Shown: piece after piece, positions 1 to 4,736 of the stretch | How the letters are laid out: each line of letters starts with the position of its first letter | How positions within the stretch are numbered: position 1 is the stretch's first letter | NCBI GenBank assembly: GCA_030145595.1 | Contig: JAQYVG010000162.1 | Coordinates: forward strand, 1 to 7,692 | Length of the DNA: 7,692 nt | Reading direction: 5' to 3' | Origin: Desulfobacterales bacterium | GTDB lineage: Bacteria > Desulfobacterota > Desulfobacteria > Desulfobacterales > UBA11574 | Notes under the pieces: generated by a model | What the model saw: the letters and a program-made list of their open reading frames with translations, nothing else | Told to the model about the DNA's origin: nothing | Databases searched by the model: none | Position numbers and translations under genes: made by a program

Positions 1-61
1 AAAGCGTGGATACAAAGTATCCAGCCAAGATTGCCGGCCAGGTAAAAAGTAACCATACCAT
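1..61 (-). CDS. Possible start of a downstream gene (partial, frame uncertain)
   Basis: Just after the ATPase stop codon, two ATG codons (at 61-59 and 56-54) open reading frames that run off the window edge. The first gives a hydrophobic peptide beginning MVWLLFTWPAILAGYF. The second gives MVTFYLAGNLGWILCIHA. A weak AGGG ribosome-binding sequence at 67-70 lies 5 and 10 bases upstream of them. Either product would look like the first membrane segment of an integral membrane or exported protein, and the tight spacing would make it a further member of the DUF2318/ABC operon. With only about 60 bases, all three frames are open, so neither frame nor family can be decided. Confidence 0.3.
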   Translation of the reverse strand, partial: MVWLLFTWPAILAGYFVSTL

Positions 62-68
62 ATCAACC

Positions 69-737
69 CTATTCCACCAGCTTGCCGTCGGATACCTGTA
101 AAATCCGGCTGGCATAACCGGCGCTTTCATGGCTGTGGGTGACCATGACGATCGTCGTGCCGCCGGCATTCAGGCTCTGGAGAAGCTGCATAATTTCACC
201 GGAAGTTTTCGTATCCAGATTCCCGGTGGGTTCATCGGCCAGCAGGATCGGAGGCTCGTTCACAACGGCCCGGGCAATGGCCACCCGTTCCTTTTCGCCC
301 CCTGATATCTGGTTCGGCAGACGATGGCTCTTGTCCAGCAGACCCACTTGAGACAGAGCTTCCCGGGCCATGGCTTGTTTGTCCTGCCTGCGAGCCTTTA
401 CTGTGGCCAGCGGCAGCATGACGTTTTCAATTACGGTCAGATAGGGAATCAAGTGAAAGCTCTGAAAAACAAACCCCAGAAATTCCCTGCGAAAGTCGGC
501 CCTTTGCTCCGGTCTGAGGCTGTAAATATCAATTTCATCAACCGTTAAGCTGCCGGCAGTGGGAGCGTTCATGGCCCCCATAATCGCAAGAAGGGTCGAC
601 TTACCGGCGCCGGATTCTCCCATAATACCTACAAACTCACCGGATTTTATCTGGAAGCTGATTTCGCTGATAGCTGCAACGACACCGTTCCCGTTGCCGT
701 AATGTTTACAAAGATTTTCCGCTACAATGTAACCCAT
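69..737 (-). CDS. ABC transporter ATP-binding protein, MacB/LolD/FtsE type
   Basis: A 222-residue cytoplasmic ATPase that should power the FtsX-type permease encoded just upstream. It is a complete ABC domain of normal length: Walker A GESGAGKST at residues 40-48, Q-loop Gln92 in VFQSF, signature ISGGEKERV at 144-152, Walker B ILLADEP at 164-170 followed by D-loop NLD at 173-175, and switch His201 in VTHSH. The signature deviates slightly from the usual LSGGQQQRV. The pattern is that of the MacB/LolD/FtsE group, which drives mechanotransmission across the membrane rather than classical channel transport. The start is supported by an AGGAGGT ribosome-binding site at 744-750, which overlaps the permease stop codon with 11 bases between the genes, so the two are translationally linked. 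Substrate cannot be read from this subunit; the neighbouring DUF2318 gene suggests a link to metal or periplasmic redox processes (inference). Confidence 0.93.
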   Translation of the reverse strand: MGYIVAENLCKHYGNGNGVVAAISEISFQIKSGEFVGIMGESGAGKSTLLAIMGAMNAPTAGSLTVDEIDIYSLRPEQRADFRREFLGFVFQSFHLIPYLTVIENVMLPLATVKARRQDKQAMAREALSQVGLLDKSHRLPNQISGGEKERVAIARAVVNEPPILLADEPTGNLDTKTSGEIMQLLQSLNAGGTTIVMVTHSHESAGYASRILQVSDGKLVE

Positions 738-743
738 ATAGAA

Positions 744-750
744 ACCTCCT
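744..750 (-). promoter_or_regulatory. Strong Shine-Dalgarno site of the ATPase gene
   Basis: AGGAGGT on the minus strand, about 7 bases before the ATG at 737. It overlaps the TAG stop of the permease gene, which fits coupled translation of permease and ATPase. Confidence 0.75.
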
Positions 751-1906
751 ACAATGCGCGCAGAGCTACGTTAGGATCAAGCCGCGCGGCCATCAGCGCC
801 GGATAAATACTGGCTGCCAGTCCGACCGTTACGGCCAGCAAAAAGGCTCCGCCGGCCAGTTCCAAGTTTAAAGGCACCGCTATAGTTTGACTTTCGGTAA
901 AAAAGCGCAGGCCGATCTTGGTGCCCCCAAAACCGAGCAGGTAACCGATTATTCCGGCCAACCCGGAGACGATACCGGCTTCGATAAATACGATCCGCAT
1001 GACATGTTTTTTGCGAAATCCGATGGCTCGAAAAATTCCGATTTCCTGAGTGCGTTCCCGGACACTGCCCATCATGGTGACCAGCACAACGAGGCTTCCG
1101 ATCAGCACGACCACAGCGGACACACCGTAAGAAAGCTTTTTGAACTGGGACAGCGTCTCCATGCGCCCTTTAACAACCTGCTGAATAGCCATTACCTTGG
1201 CGCCGGGCAGGGCCTGGGAAATCTGTTTGACCATTTCTTCAATGGGGCAGGCCGTACAAAGGGCCGCCACTTCCGCCATGGAAATCCGCCCGGGCTTGTC
1301 AAGAAGTGACTGGGCGGTGGCCAGGCGCACGAAGACCAGTTGATCGTCCTGTGAGCCGGTCGGCTCCAGAATTCCTGAAACCTGGAGCCGGCGACCTTTT
1401 ATCTCTATTGTGCCGCCGATATCCAGTGCCATCACACGGGCAGTTTCAGCACCCAGCAGAACGCTGTTTTCAGCCGGCTGATTTCCGTTTATCCGCCACC
1501 AGGGCTTTAAAATTCTGGCAGCCTCAAAGTCGACCCCGGCCAGCAAAACCCGGTGAGCATTTACGTTAATTACCCCTAAAACCAGGGGGCCGACGGCGGC
1601 GACGTTTCTGGCGTACTTGATGGAACTAATTTGCTCTAATTCCTTCTCCTTGATCTCCTCCATCTCAAAGGAAACGCCTCCTAAAGATAGCCCTCCGTAT
1701 GTCAGTGAGAGGTTTTCGGTTTTGGGGACAACCAGAATGTTGGCGCCGTATTTTTCAAGCTTTGCGTTAATGTCGCTGGTCATGGCCTCTACCATGCTGA
1801 TTACGGCGACTACCGTGGTAACACCGATGACGAGCCCGGCGAGAATAAAGGCGGCCTTACCTTTGCGACGAATCAGGTTTCTAAATGCAATCTCTTTAAG
1901 TGTCAT
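749..1906 (-). CDS. FtsX/MacB-family ABC transporter permease with periplasmic CxxC
   Basis: A 385-residue inner-membrane permease with the four-helix MacB/FtsX layout. An N-terminal cytoplasmic stretch LKEIAFRNLIRRKGKAA leads into membrane helix 1 (about 18-40). A periplasmic MacB-type core domain follows (about 45-255), then helices at about 260-281, 302-325 and 349-372. The segment RERTQEIGIFRAIGF at 283-297 is the typical coupling region contacting the ATPase, and the C-terminus ends in the family-typical DPNVALRAL. Unusually, the periplasmic domain carries Cys217 and Cys220 in LCTACP, a CxxC pair that could bind metal or form a redox disulfide. The start is supported by AGAGGA (1914-1919) about 7-8 bases upstream, inside the last codons of the DUF2318 gene, with 2 bases between the genes. 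Family assignment is firm. Function in iron or redox handling is inferred from the neighbour and from resemblance to the Campylobacter P19-type locus. Confidence 0.9.
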   Translation of the reverse strand: MTLKEIAFRNLIRRKGKAAFILAGLVIGVTTVVAVISMVEAMTSDINAKLEKYGANILVVPKTENLSLTYGGLSLGGVSFEMEEIKEKELEQISSIKYARNVAAVGPLVLGVINVNAHRVLLAGVDFEAARILKPWWRINGNQPAENSVLLGAETARVMALDIGGTIEIKGRRLQVSGILEPTGSQDDQLVFVRLATAQSLLDKPGRISMAEVAALCTACPIEEMVKQISQALPGAKVMAIQQVVKGRMETLSQFKKLSYGVSAVVVLIGSLVVLVTMMGSVRERTQEIGIFRAIGFRKKHVMRIVFIEAGIVSGLAGIIGYLLGFGGTKIGLRFFTESQTIAVPLNLELAGGAFLLAVTVGLAASIYPALMAARLDPNVALRAL

Positions 1907-1908
1907 TC

Positions 1909-2547
1909 TTAGGTCCTCTTAGAAAAATCAAAATACTGTTTTCCATTTAAGATATCGTTAACTTTGATGACCAGGTTTTCATTCTCGATGCCTCTCGTCA
2001 AAGGTGCCGGATTGCACCCGCCCTTGACCTCATTGACAAGTACTGAGGCAAACCTGCGCCCGCAGTTTCGGCAGACCATGTGGTCGCCGTCCTGGTAATA
2101 CCCTTTGCCGGCCGGCCAGCATACATCACAGGCATCAAAGGCGGCACGGATGATGCCGTCGGAACTCTTTAAAATAAAATATTTGATGGTGACATCGCTG
2201 CCCTTGTATTCAAAGTGGCGTGCCTGGCCGTCTGCAAATATATTCACCGGATAAGTAATCTGAGAAATCTGAGAAACTGGAGCAATCGACGAAGTCTGCG
2301 ACGTTACAGCCAATGTTTTTTGACCGCCGGTGGGGATAAAATAATATGCAACGCCTATAATCAGGGCTGCACCGGCTATCATGGCAAACAACGGCATACG
2401 GCTCTTTTTATCGGTTCCAAGAACCGCGGCCTTTTTAGCTGCTGTTTTTTCATCAGTCTTAGTTTGAGCATTCGCCTTTGGGGCTGCTGCTTTTTCTTGG
2501 ATCGAGTTCTTCTTTTTTCGGTACGAATTCTTTTTCTTTTTAGCCAT
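1909..2547 (-). CDS. DUF2318 domain protein, membrane-anchored, Cys-rich
   Basis: A 212-residue protein. A very basic cytoplasmic tail (residues 1-50, about 15 lysines, also Ala-rich) precedes a single membrane helix (about 51-71) and a linker. A C-terminal domain follows (about 95-210), probably periplasmic. That domain has the DUF2318 hallmark: AFDACDVCWPAGKGY with Cys140/Cys143, MVCRNCGRRF with Cys159/Cys162, and GGCNPAPL with Cys178. Five cysteines in this arrangement suggest a metal or Fe-S/haem-related site, but the biochemical role of the family is not established. DUF2318 proteins occur in FTR1/P19-type iron-uptake loci together with FtsX-type ABC genes, as here. The start has a good AAAGGAGA ribosome-binding site at 2556-2563, about 8 bases upstream. 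It is the first gene of a tight three-gene operon, only 2 bases before the permease. Compared with multi-helix relatives, this is a single-helix version. Confidence 0.88.
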   Translation of the reverse strand: MAKKKKNSYRKKKNSIQEKAAAPKANAQTKTDEKTAAKKAAVLGTDKKSRMPLFAMIAGAALIIGVAYYFIPTGGQKTLAVTSQTSSIAPVSQISQITYPVNIFADGQARHFEYKGSDVTIKYFILKSSDGIIRAAFDACDVCWPAGKGYYQDGDHMVCRNCGRRFASVLVNEVKGGCNPAPLTRGIENENLVIKVNDILNGKQYFDFSKRT

Positions 2548-2555
2548 TGGTACTT

Positions 2556-2563
2556 TCTCCTTT
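2556..2563 (-). promoter_or_regulatory. Shine-Dalgarno site of the DUF2318 gene
   Basis: AAAGGAGA on the minus strand, about 8 bases before the ATG at 2547. It confirms the start that includes the lysine-rich tail. Confidence 0.7.
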
Positions 2564-2570
2564 AAAATAA

Positions 2571-2585
2571 AATCGTTCTACGATT
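2571..2585. promoter_or_regulatory. Short palindrome in the DUF2318 leader (candidate operator or hairpin)
   Basis: AATCGT-TCT-ACGATT is a perfect 6-base inverted repeat with a 3-base spacer, lying 8 bases upstream of the Shine-Dalgarno site. It could be a repressor half-site pair or a leader hairpin controlling access to the ribosome-binding site. It does not resemble the Fur-box consensus. A -10-like TACAAT overlaps it at 2583-2588, but I find no convincing -35 at the right distance. Confidence 0.35.
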
Positions 2586-2589
2586 GTAT

Positions 2590-2654
2590 GAAACTCCCGC
2601 AGCAAAGGCTGCCGGATAAGTTTATCGAAAGTTTCCCCCGCTTTTAAAGCGGGG
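2590..2654 (-). repeat. Multi-hairpin leader or intergenic element upstream of the DUF2318 operon
   Basis: Inverted repeats here can fold into a three-way junction. The outer stem is GAAACT (2590-2595) with AGTTTC (2630-2635). It encloses GCAGC-AAAG-GCTGC (2599-2612) and GATA-AGTT-TATC (2615-2626). Immediately beside it lies CCCCGCTT-TTA-AAGCGGGG (2636-2654). On the minus strand it would sit roughly 40-110 bases before the DUF2318 start, so it could be a structured RNA leader. It may equally be a dispersed palindromic repeat, as the region is crowded with such structures. I recognise no known riboswitch class. Confidence 0.4.
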
Positions 2655-2751
2655 CTAAAATTCCTATTTCTTTATCCCGATTATCGGGATCTGCGCTGCG
2701 CTATGTCAATCTACGGGATATTTAGGAATTTTGCCCGACTCAGCCGGGCAA
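2652..2751. repeat. Palindromic intergenic repeat with two adjoining hairpins
   Basis: AAAATTCCTA (2657-2666) pairs perfectly with TAGGAATTTT (2723-2732). GGGC (2652-2655) and GCCC (2733-2736) extend the stem past a one-base bulge. Inside, TATCCCG (2673-2679) can pair with CGGGATA (2714-2720), or ATCCCGA can form a local hairpin with TCGGGAT (2674-2690), so two folds compete. TTGCCCG (2731-2737) also pairs with CGGGCAA (2745-2751). The compact, GC-poor and GC-rich palindrome mix is typical of REP- or MITE-like intergenic elements. No coding potential is seen. Confidence 0.55.
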
Positions 2752-2809
2752 ATAACCACCCTTCGGGCTGCGGCACCGCACTCTCTCCTTAAAAAGGATT
2801 TTATCTTGC

Positions 2810-2928
2810 ATTTGAATTCATCCCGCGCTGCAAGACTTCGGCGAGCTCCCTTCGGTCTGAGCGTTCGACTGAGCTCACGCCGAAGTCTCAGAGTCGAAGA
2901 CAGTCGAGTCGCAGCGGAAAATTCAAAT
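2810..2928. repeat. Nested 119-base imperfect inverted repeat (MITE/REP-like)
   Basis: Three pairs of arms are nested about one centre: ATTTGAATT (2810-2818) with AATTCAAAT (2920-2928), CGCTGC (2826-2831) with GCAGCG (2911-2916), and GACTTCGGCG (2834-2843) with CGCCGAAGTC (2878-2887). AGCTC (2844-2848) and GAGCT (2871-2875) extend the last stem past a two-base bulge. An alternative pairing joins TTCGACT (2864-2870) with AGTCGAA (2892-2898). The TTCGACTGAGCTC-type core resembles palindromic repeats scattered in many environmental genomes (recalled, not searched). It has no transposase and no credible reading frame. Confidence 0.6.
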
Positions 2929-3021
2929 TTAAAGAATTAAGCGGCACCAGTCCCAATCTGCAAATCAAAGCTTATGGTCGCCAAAGGGAAACGAATTAGC
3001 AATGAGACTGAAAATGTAGGT

Positions 3022-3456
3022 TTAACAGAGAAAGGAACTGTTTGTAAGATAAATTGGTGAGGATCGGGCGGTGGCCCTGGTACGAAATATTATATTAGCA
3101 TTTTTGGGGTAATGGCTGTTGGAAAAGTTATTTATGGCGGCAGATAGGCTGTACGAGGTTTTATAGTTGTCCGGTCTGACCGTCAAAGCGGCAATGTCCG
3201 GTACATCCGAATTTTGGCCCTTTTCAAAATCGCAGGGAGCACTTTGATCCCCGGAACAGCATCCGTGGGATGCAGATGGTGATTTGACTTCCATTCCATG
3301 CCGGGAAACCAACATGGAACTTTTCATACAAGAATCATCCTTGCATTTTGGAACAGAAAAAGCCTTAACTCCTGTTACAAAGAGACTCAGACTGAAAACC
3401 AAAGCAATTGAGGTGCAAAAGGCTTTTCGAACTATCATTTTAAGTTTTGAATTCAT
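3022..3456 (-). CDS. Small exported cysteine-rich protein, function unknown
   Basis: A 144-residue protein I cannot assign to a named family. Residues 1-32 look like a signal peptide: a basic start, the hydrophobic core TSIALVFSLSLFVTG, and a likely cleavage after VKA (Ala32). The mature part has Cys38, Cys43, a HGCC cluster (Cys66, Cys67), Cys75, His53 and His64, then a low-complexity stretch, ending in PIYLTNSSFLC with a terminal Cys144. The pattern suggests a small periplasmic metal-binding or thiol protein of the kind seen in metal-resistance and cytochrome-rich bacteria, but this is inference. An alternative start is Met7 (ATG at 3438), which keeps the signal peptide. Neither start has a clear Shine-Dalgarno site. 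A TTGACA-containing promoter candidate lies directly upstream, suggesting the gene is transcribed on its own, apart from the ccsA operon 387 bases away. Confidence 0.65.
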   Translation of the reverse strand: MNSKLKMIVRKAFCTSIALVFSLSLFVTGVKAFSVPKCKDDSCMKSSMLVSRHGMEVKSPSASHGCCSGDQSAPCDFEKGQNSDVPDIAALTVRPDNYKTSYSLSAAINNFSNSHYPKNANIIFRTRATARSSPIYLTNSSFLC

Positions 3457-3464
3457 ACAGTCTA

Positions 3465-3493
3465 AAATTAAAGCAGAACGTCTTTAATGTCAA
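3465..3493 (-). promoter_or_regulatory. Candidate sigma-70 promoter of the small Cys-rich gene
   Basis: A perfect -35 TTGACA occupies 3488-3493. The best -10 match is TTTAAT (3467-3472, spacer 15), or TAATTT (3465-3470, spacer 17). Transcription would begin only a few bases before the ATG at 3456, giving a nearly leaderless mRNA. That fits the missing ribosome-binding site, or it favours the Met7 start at 3438. Confidence 0.4.
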
Positions 3494-3750
3494 TAAACCA
3501 AAGAATTAAATACCTGCCAACCAAAAGACCGGCAAAGACTACCATAATAACCAAGCAAATATTGTGCCAGTCTGGTCAGGCTGGCATGCCAAACAGTGAT
3601 GCACTCCCAAATTCAAAGGATTTGCACTTTATCTCCTTGAATTATCGGCATTTATTTCCAGTCAAATTTACCTGTATTTATTCCGAATTAAGACTAAACA
3701 ACATTTTCAGTAAAAAAATAACAAGGTTACTTTCAACCAAGCTGTATAGA

Positions 3751-3776
3751 ATGGTGACAACGTTTTTAGTCACCAT
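3751..3776. repeat. 8-base perfect inverted repeat between ccsA and the Cys-rich gene
   Basis: ATGGTGAC (3751-3758) and GTCACCAT (3769-3776) are perfect inverted copies separated by a 10-base AT-rich spacer. No T-tract follows on either strand, so it is not a standard terminator. It could be a dyad operator or an mRNA 3'-end stem for the ccsA transcript. Confidence 0.45.
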
Positions 3777-3812
3777 CAATATCTACTATGAATTTAAAGG
3801 GTTATTTGTGTT

Positions 3813-3839
3813 AAAAATTTATACACTTTTCTATAGTGT
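3813..3839 (-). terminator. Weak candidate terminator after ccsA
   Basis: Five bases beyond the ccsA stop, minus-strand ACACT-ATAGAAA-AGTGT forms a 5-base stem followed by ATAAATTTTT. The stem is short and AT-rich and the T-tract starts late, so termination would be inefficient. It may act together with the 8-base inverted repeat further downstream. Confidence 0.25.
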
Positions 3840-3843
3840 CCAA

Positions 3844-4680
3844 CTAGGCGCCATAGCTATGCAATCCGGGCAGATAATTAACCCCGAAATATGTGAAGAG
3901 AACAGCCACAAATCCGATTATGGAAAGATAGGCAATACGCTTGCCATGCCAGCCCCGCATCATGCGGGCATGCAGCAAGGTCGCATAAATAAACCAGGTA
4001 ATCAGAGACCAGGTCTCCTTAGGATCCCAGCCCCAGTATCGGCCCCAGGCTGAATTGGCCCAGACCGCTCCGGTTATGATTCCGACAGTAAGAAACAGGA
4101 ACCCGAACATGATCAATTGATGGTTGAGGTCATCCAAAATTACGGGTTTGGGAAAAGGTGCTAAAAGTCTGCTTTTACCCTCAGTATCCCGTTGTTTGAA
4201 AAGATACATCCAGCTGATGCCGAAAGCCATGGCAAAAGCAGCGTATCCGATAAAACAGGCTATAACATGGGCAATCAGCCAGTTGCTTTTCAATGCAGGA
4301 AGCAGCGGCTGGATGCGGTCACTGATATTAGGGGACAAGGAAGCATACGCCAATGCCAGGAACGCCAGCGGTGTTGTAAACGCACCGATGATACGGTTTT
4401 CGTATTTTCTCTCGATAACCAGATAAACAACAATGATAGTCCATGCAAAAAATACCAGGGACTCATACAGGTTGGAAAGCGGCGCGTGCCCTATGCCGAG
4501 GCTGTAAGATTCAATCCATCGCAAGATGATGCCGGCCGTGTTGCCGGCCAATCCGACAATGGCCGTCCAGGTCGCCAGTCTGCCCGGCAGTTCTTTTTTG
4601 AAAACCCAGGAGGCGATATACAAAAATGCCGCCAGGCCGTATACAAATGTTGTAATTGATAGTAAAAATGAACTGTTCAT
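3844..4680 (-). CDS. ccsA: Cytochrome c biogenesis protein CcsA/ResC (System II, haem-handling)
   Basis: A 278-residue inner-membrane protein that, with ResB, moves haem to the outer face of the membrane and joins it to apocytochrome c CxxCH motifs. It has about eight membrane helices (roughly 7-27, 37-54, 71-90, 97-115, 134-160, 190-208, 223-240, 248-268). The haem-binding WWD signature is clear as WGRYWGWDPKETW at 212-224. Histidines positioned as in the family are His138 (third-quarter helix), His237 (LLHARMMRGW) and His274 near the C-terminus (LPGLHSYG). GHAPLSNLYESL at 64-75 is also characteristic. Length is normal for CcsA/ResC (also called CcsB in some annotations). The start has AGAGGA at 4688-4693, about 7 bases upstream. 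It follows resB by 56 non-coding bases, consistent with a shared transcript. It is the last gene of the haem/cytochrome operon. Confidence 0.95.
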   Translation of the reverse strand: MNSSFLLSITTFVYGLAAFLYIASWVFKKELPGRLATWTAIVGLAGNTAGIILRWIESYSLGIGHAPLSNLYESLVFFAWTIIVVYLVIERKYENRIIGAFTTPLAFLALAYASLSPNISDRIQPLLPALKSNWLIAHVIACFIGYAAFAMAFGISWMYLFKQRDTEGKSRLLAPFPKPVILDDLNHQLIMFGFLFLTVGIITGAVWANSAWGRYWGWDPKETWSLITWFIYATLLHARMMRGWHGKRIAYLSIIGFVAVLFTYFGVNYLPGLHSYGA

Positions 4681-4704
4681 TATCTATCCTCTCACTTAAC
4701 TTTA

Positions 4705-4731
4705 ACAGAACCATTAAAAATTGAGTTCTGT
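4705..4731. repeat. Inverted repeat between resB and ccsA
   Basis: ACAGAAC (4705-4711) pairs with GTTCTGT (4725-4731) across a 13-base AT-rich loop. It fills most of the 56-base gap between the two genes, upstream of the ccsA ribosome-binding site. With no T-run directly after it on the minus strand, an mRNA-processing or stability stem is more likely than a terminator. Confidence 0.4.
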
Positions 4732-4736
4732 GATTT

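Larger units (their letters stand above)
2548..3021. other. Gene-free intergenic region dominated by palindromes
   Basis: These 474 bases between the Cys-rich small gene and the DUF2318 operon hold no supported gene on either strand. They contain the DUF2318 ribosome-binding site and leader palindromes, two larger palindromic repeats, and a short hairpin TCCTT-AAA-AAGGA (about 2786-2798). The stretch 2929-3021, just downstream of the small gene, shows no obvious rho-independent terminator. Confidence 0.6.
3457..3843. other. AT-rich intergenic region with inverted repeats
   Basis: No credible gene is seen in these 387 bases. The region holds the promoter candidate at 3465-3493 and an inverted repeat TGCCAG (3565-3570) with CTGGCA (3581-3586). 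It also holds an 8-base inverted repeat at 3751-3776 and a weak hairpin right after the ccsA stop. The middle part (about 3600-3740) is simply AT-rich without structure I can name. A plus-strand frame running through it into ccsA has no protein-like features. Confidence 0.55.

Noticed and set aside
887..1309. Plus-strand open frame of 140 codons antisense to the permease
   Set aside because: It is His/Asp/Gly-rich antisense translation of a clear FtsX-type permease, with no signal or domain.
2215..2565. Plus-strand open frame of 116 codons ending in a hydrophobic, Phe/Leu-rich stretch
   Set aside because: The hydrophobic tail is the antisense of the lysine-rich tail of the DUF2318 protein, not a real membrane segment.
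2560..2660. A known riboswitch (cobalamin, SAM, c-di-GMP or similar) or a Fur box
   Set aside because: The stems are real, but I see no conserved core sequence of these classes, and the palindrome does not match the Fur consensus.
2810..2928. CRISPR array or attachment site
   Set aside because: There are no regularly spaced direct repeats with unique spacers and no integrase or tRNA. The structure is a single nested inverted repeat.
2731..2940. Plus-strand open frame of 69 codons in the palindrome region
   Set aside because: It is an Arg/Ser-rich translation of the hairpin elements and the nested inverted repeat, with no support as a gene.
3751..3776. Rho-independent terminator
   Set aside because: The 8-base dyad is not followed by a T-tract on either strand.
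3487..4053. Plus-strand open frame of 188 codons across the spacer and into ccsA
   Set aside because: Its second part is antisense to the well-supported ccsA gene, and the first part has low-complexity, protein-unlike composition from AT-rich DNA. No family features are visible.
4192..4659. Plus-strand open frame of 155 codons antisense to ccsA
   Set aside because: It lies fully inside ccsA, whose WWD motif and helices make the minus strand the coding strand. Its translation has no recognisable domain.
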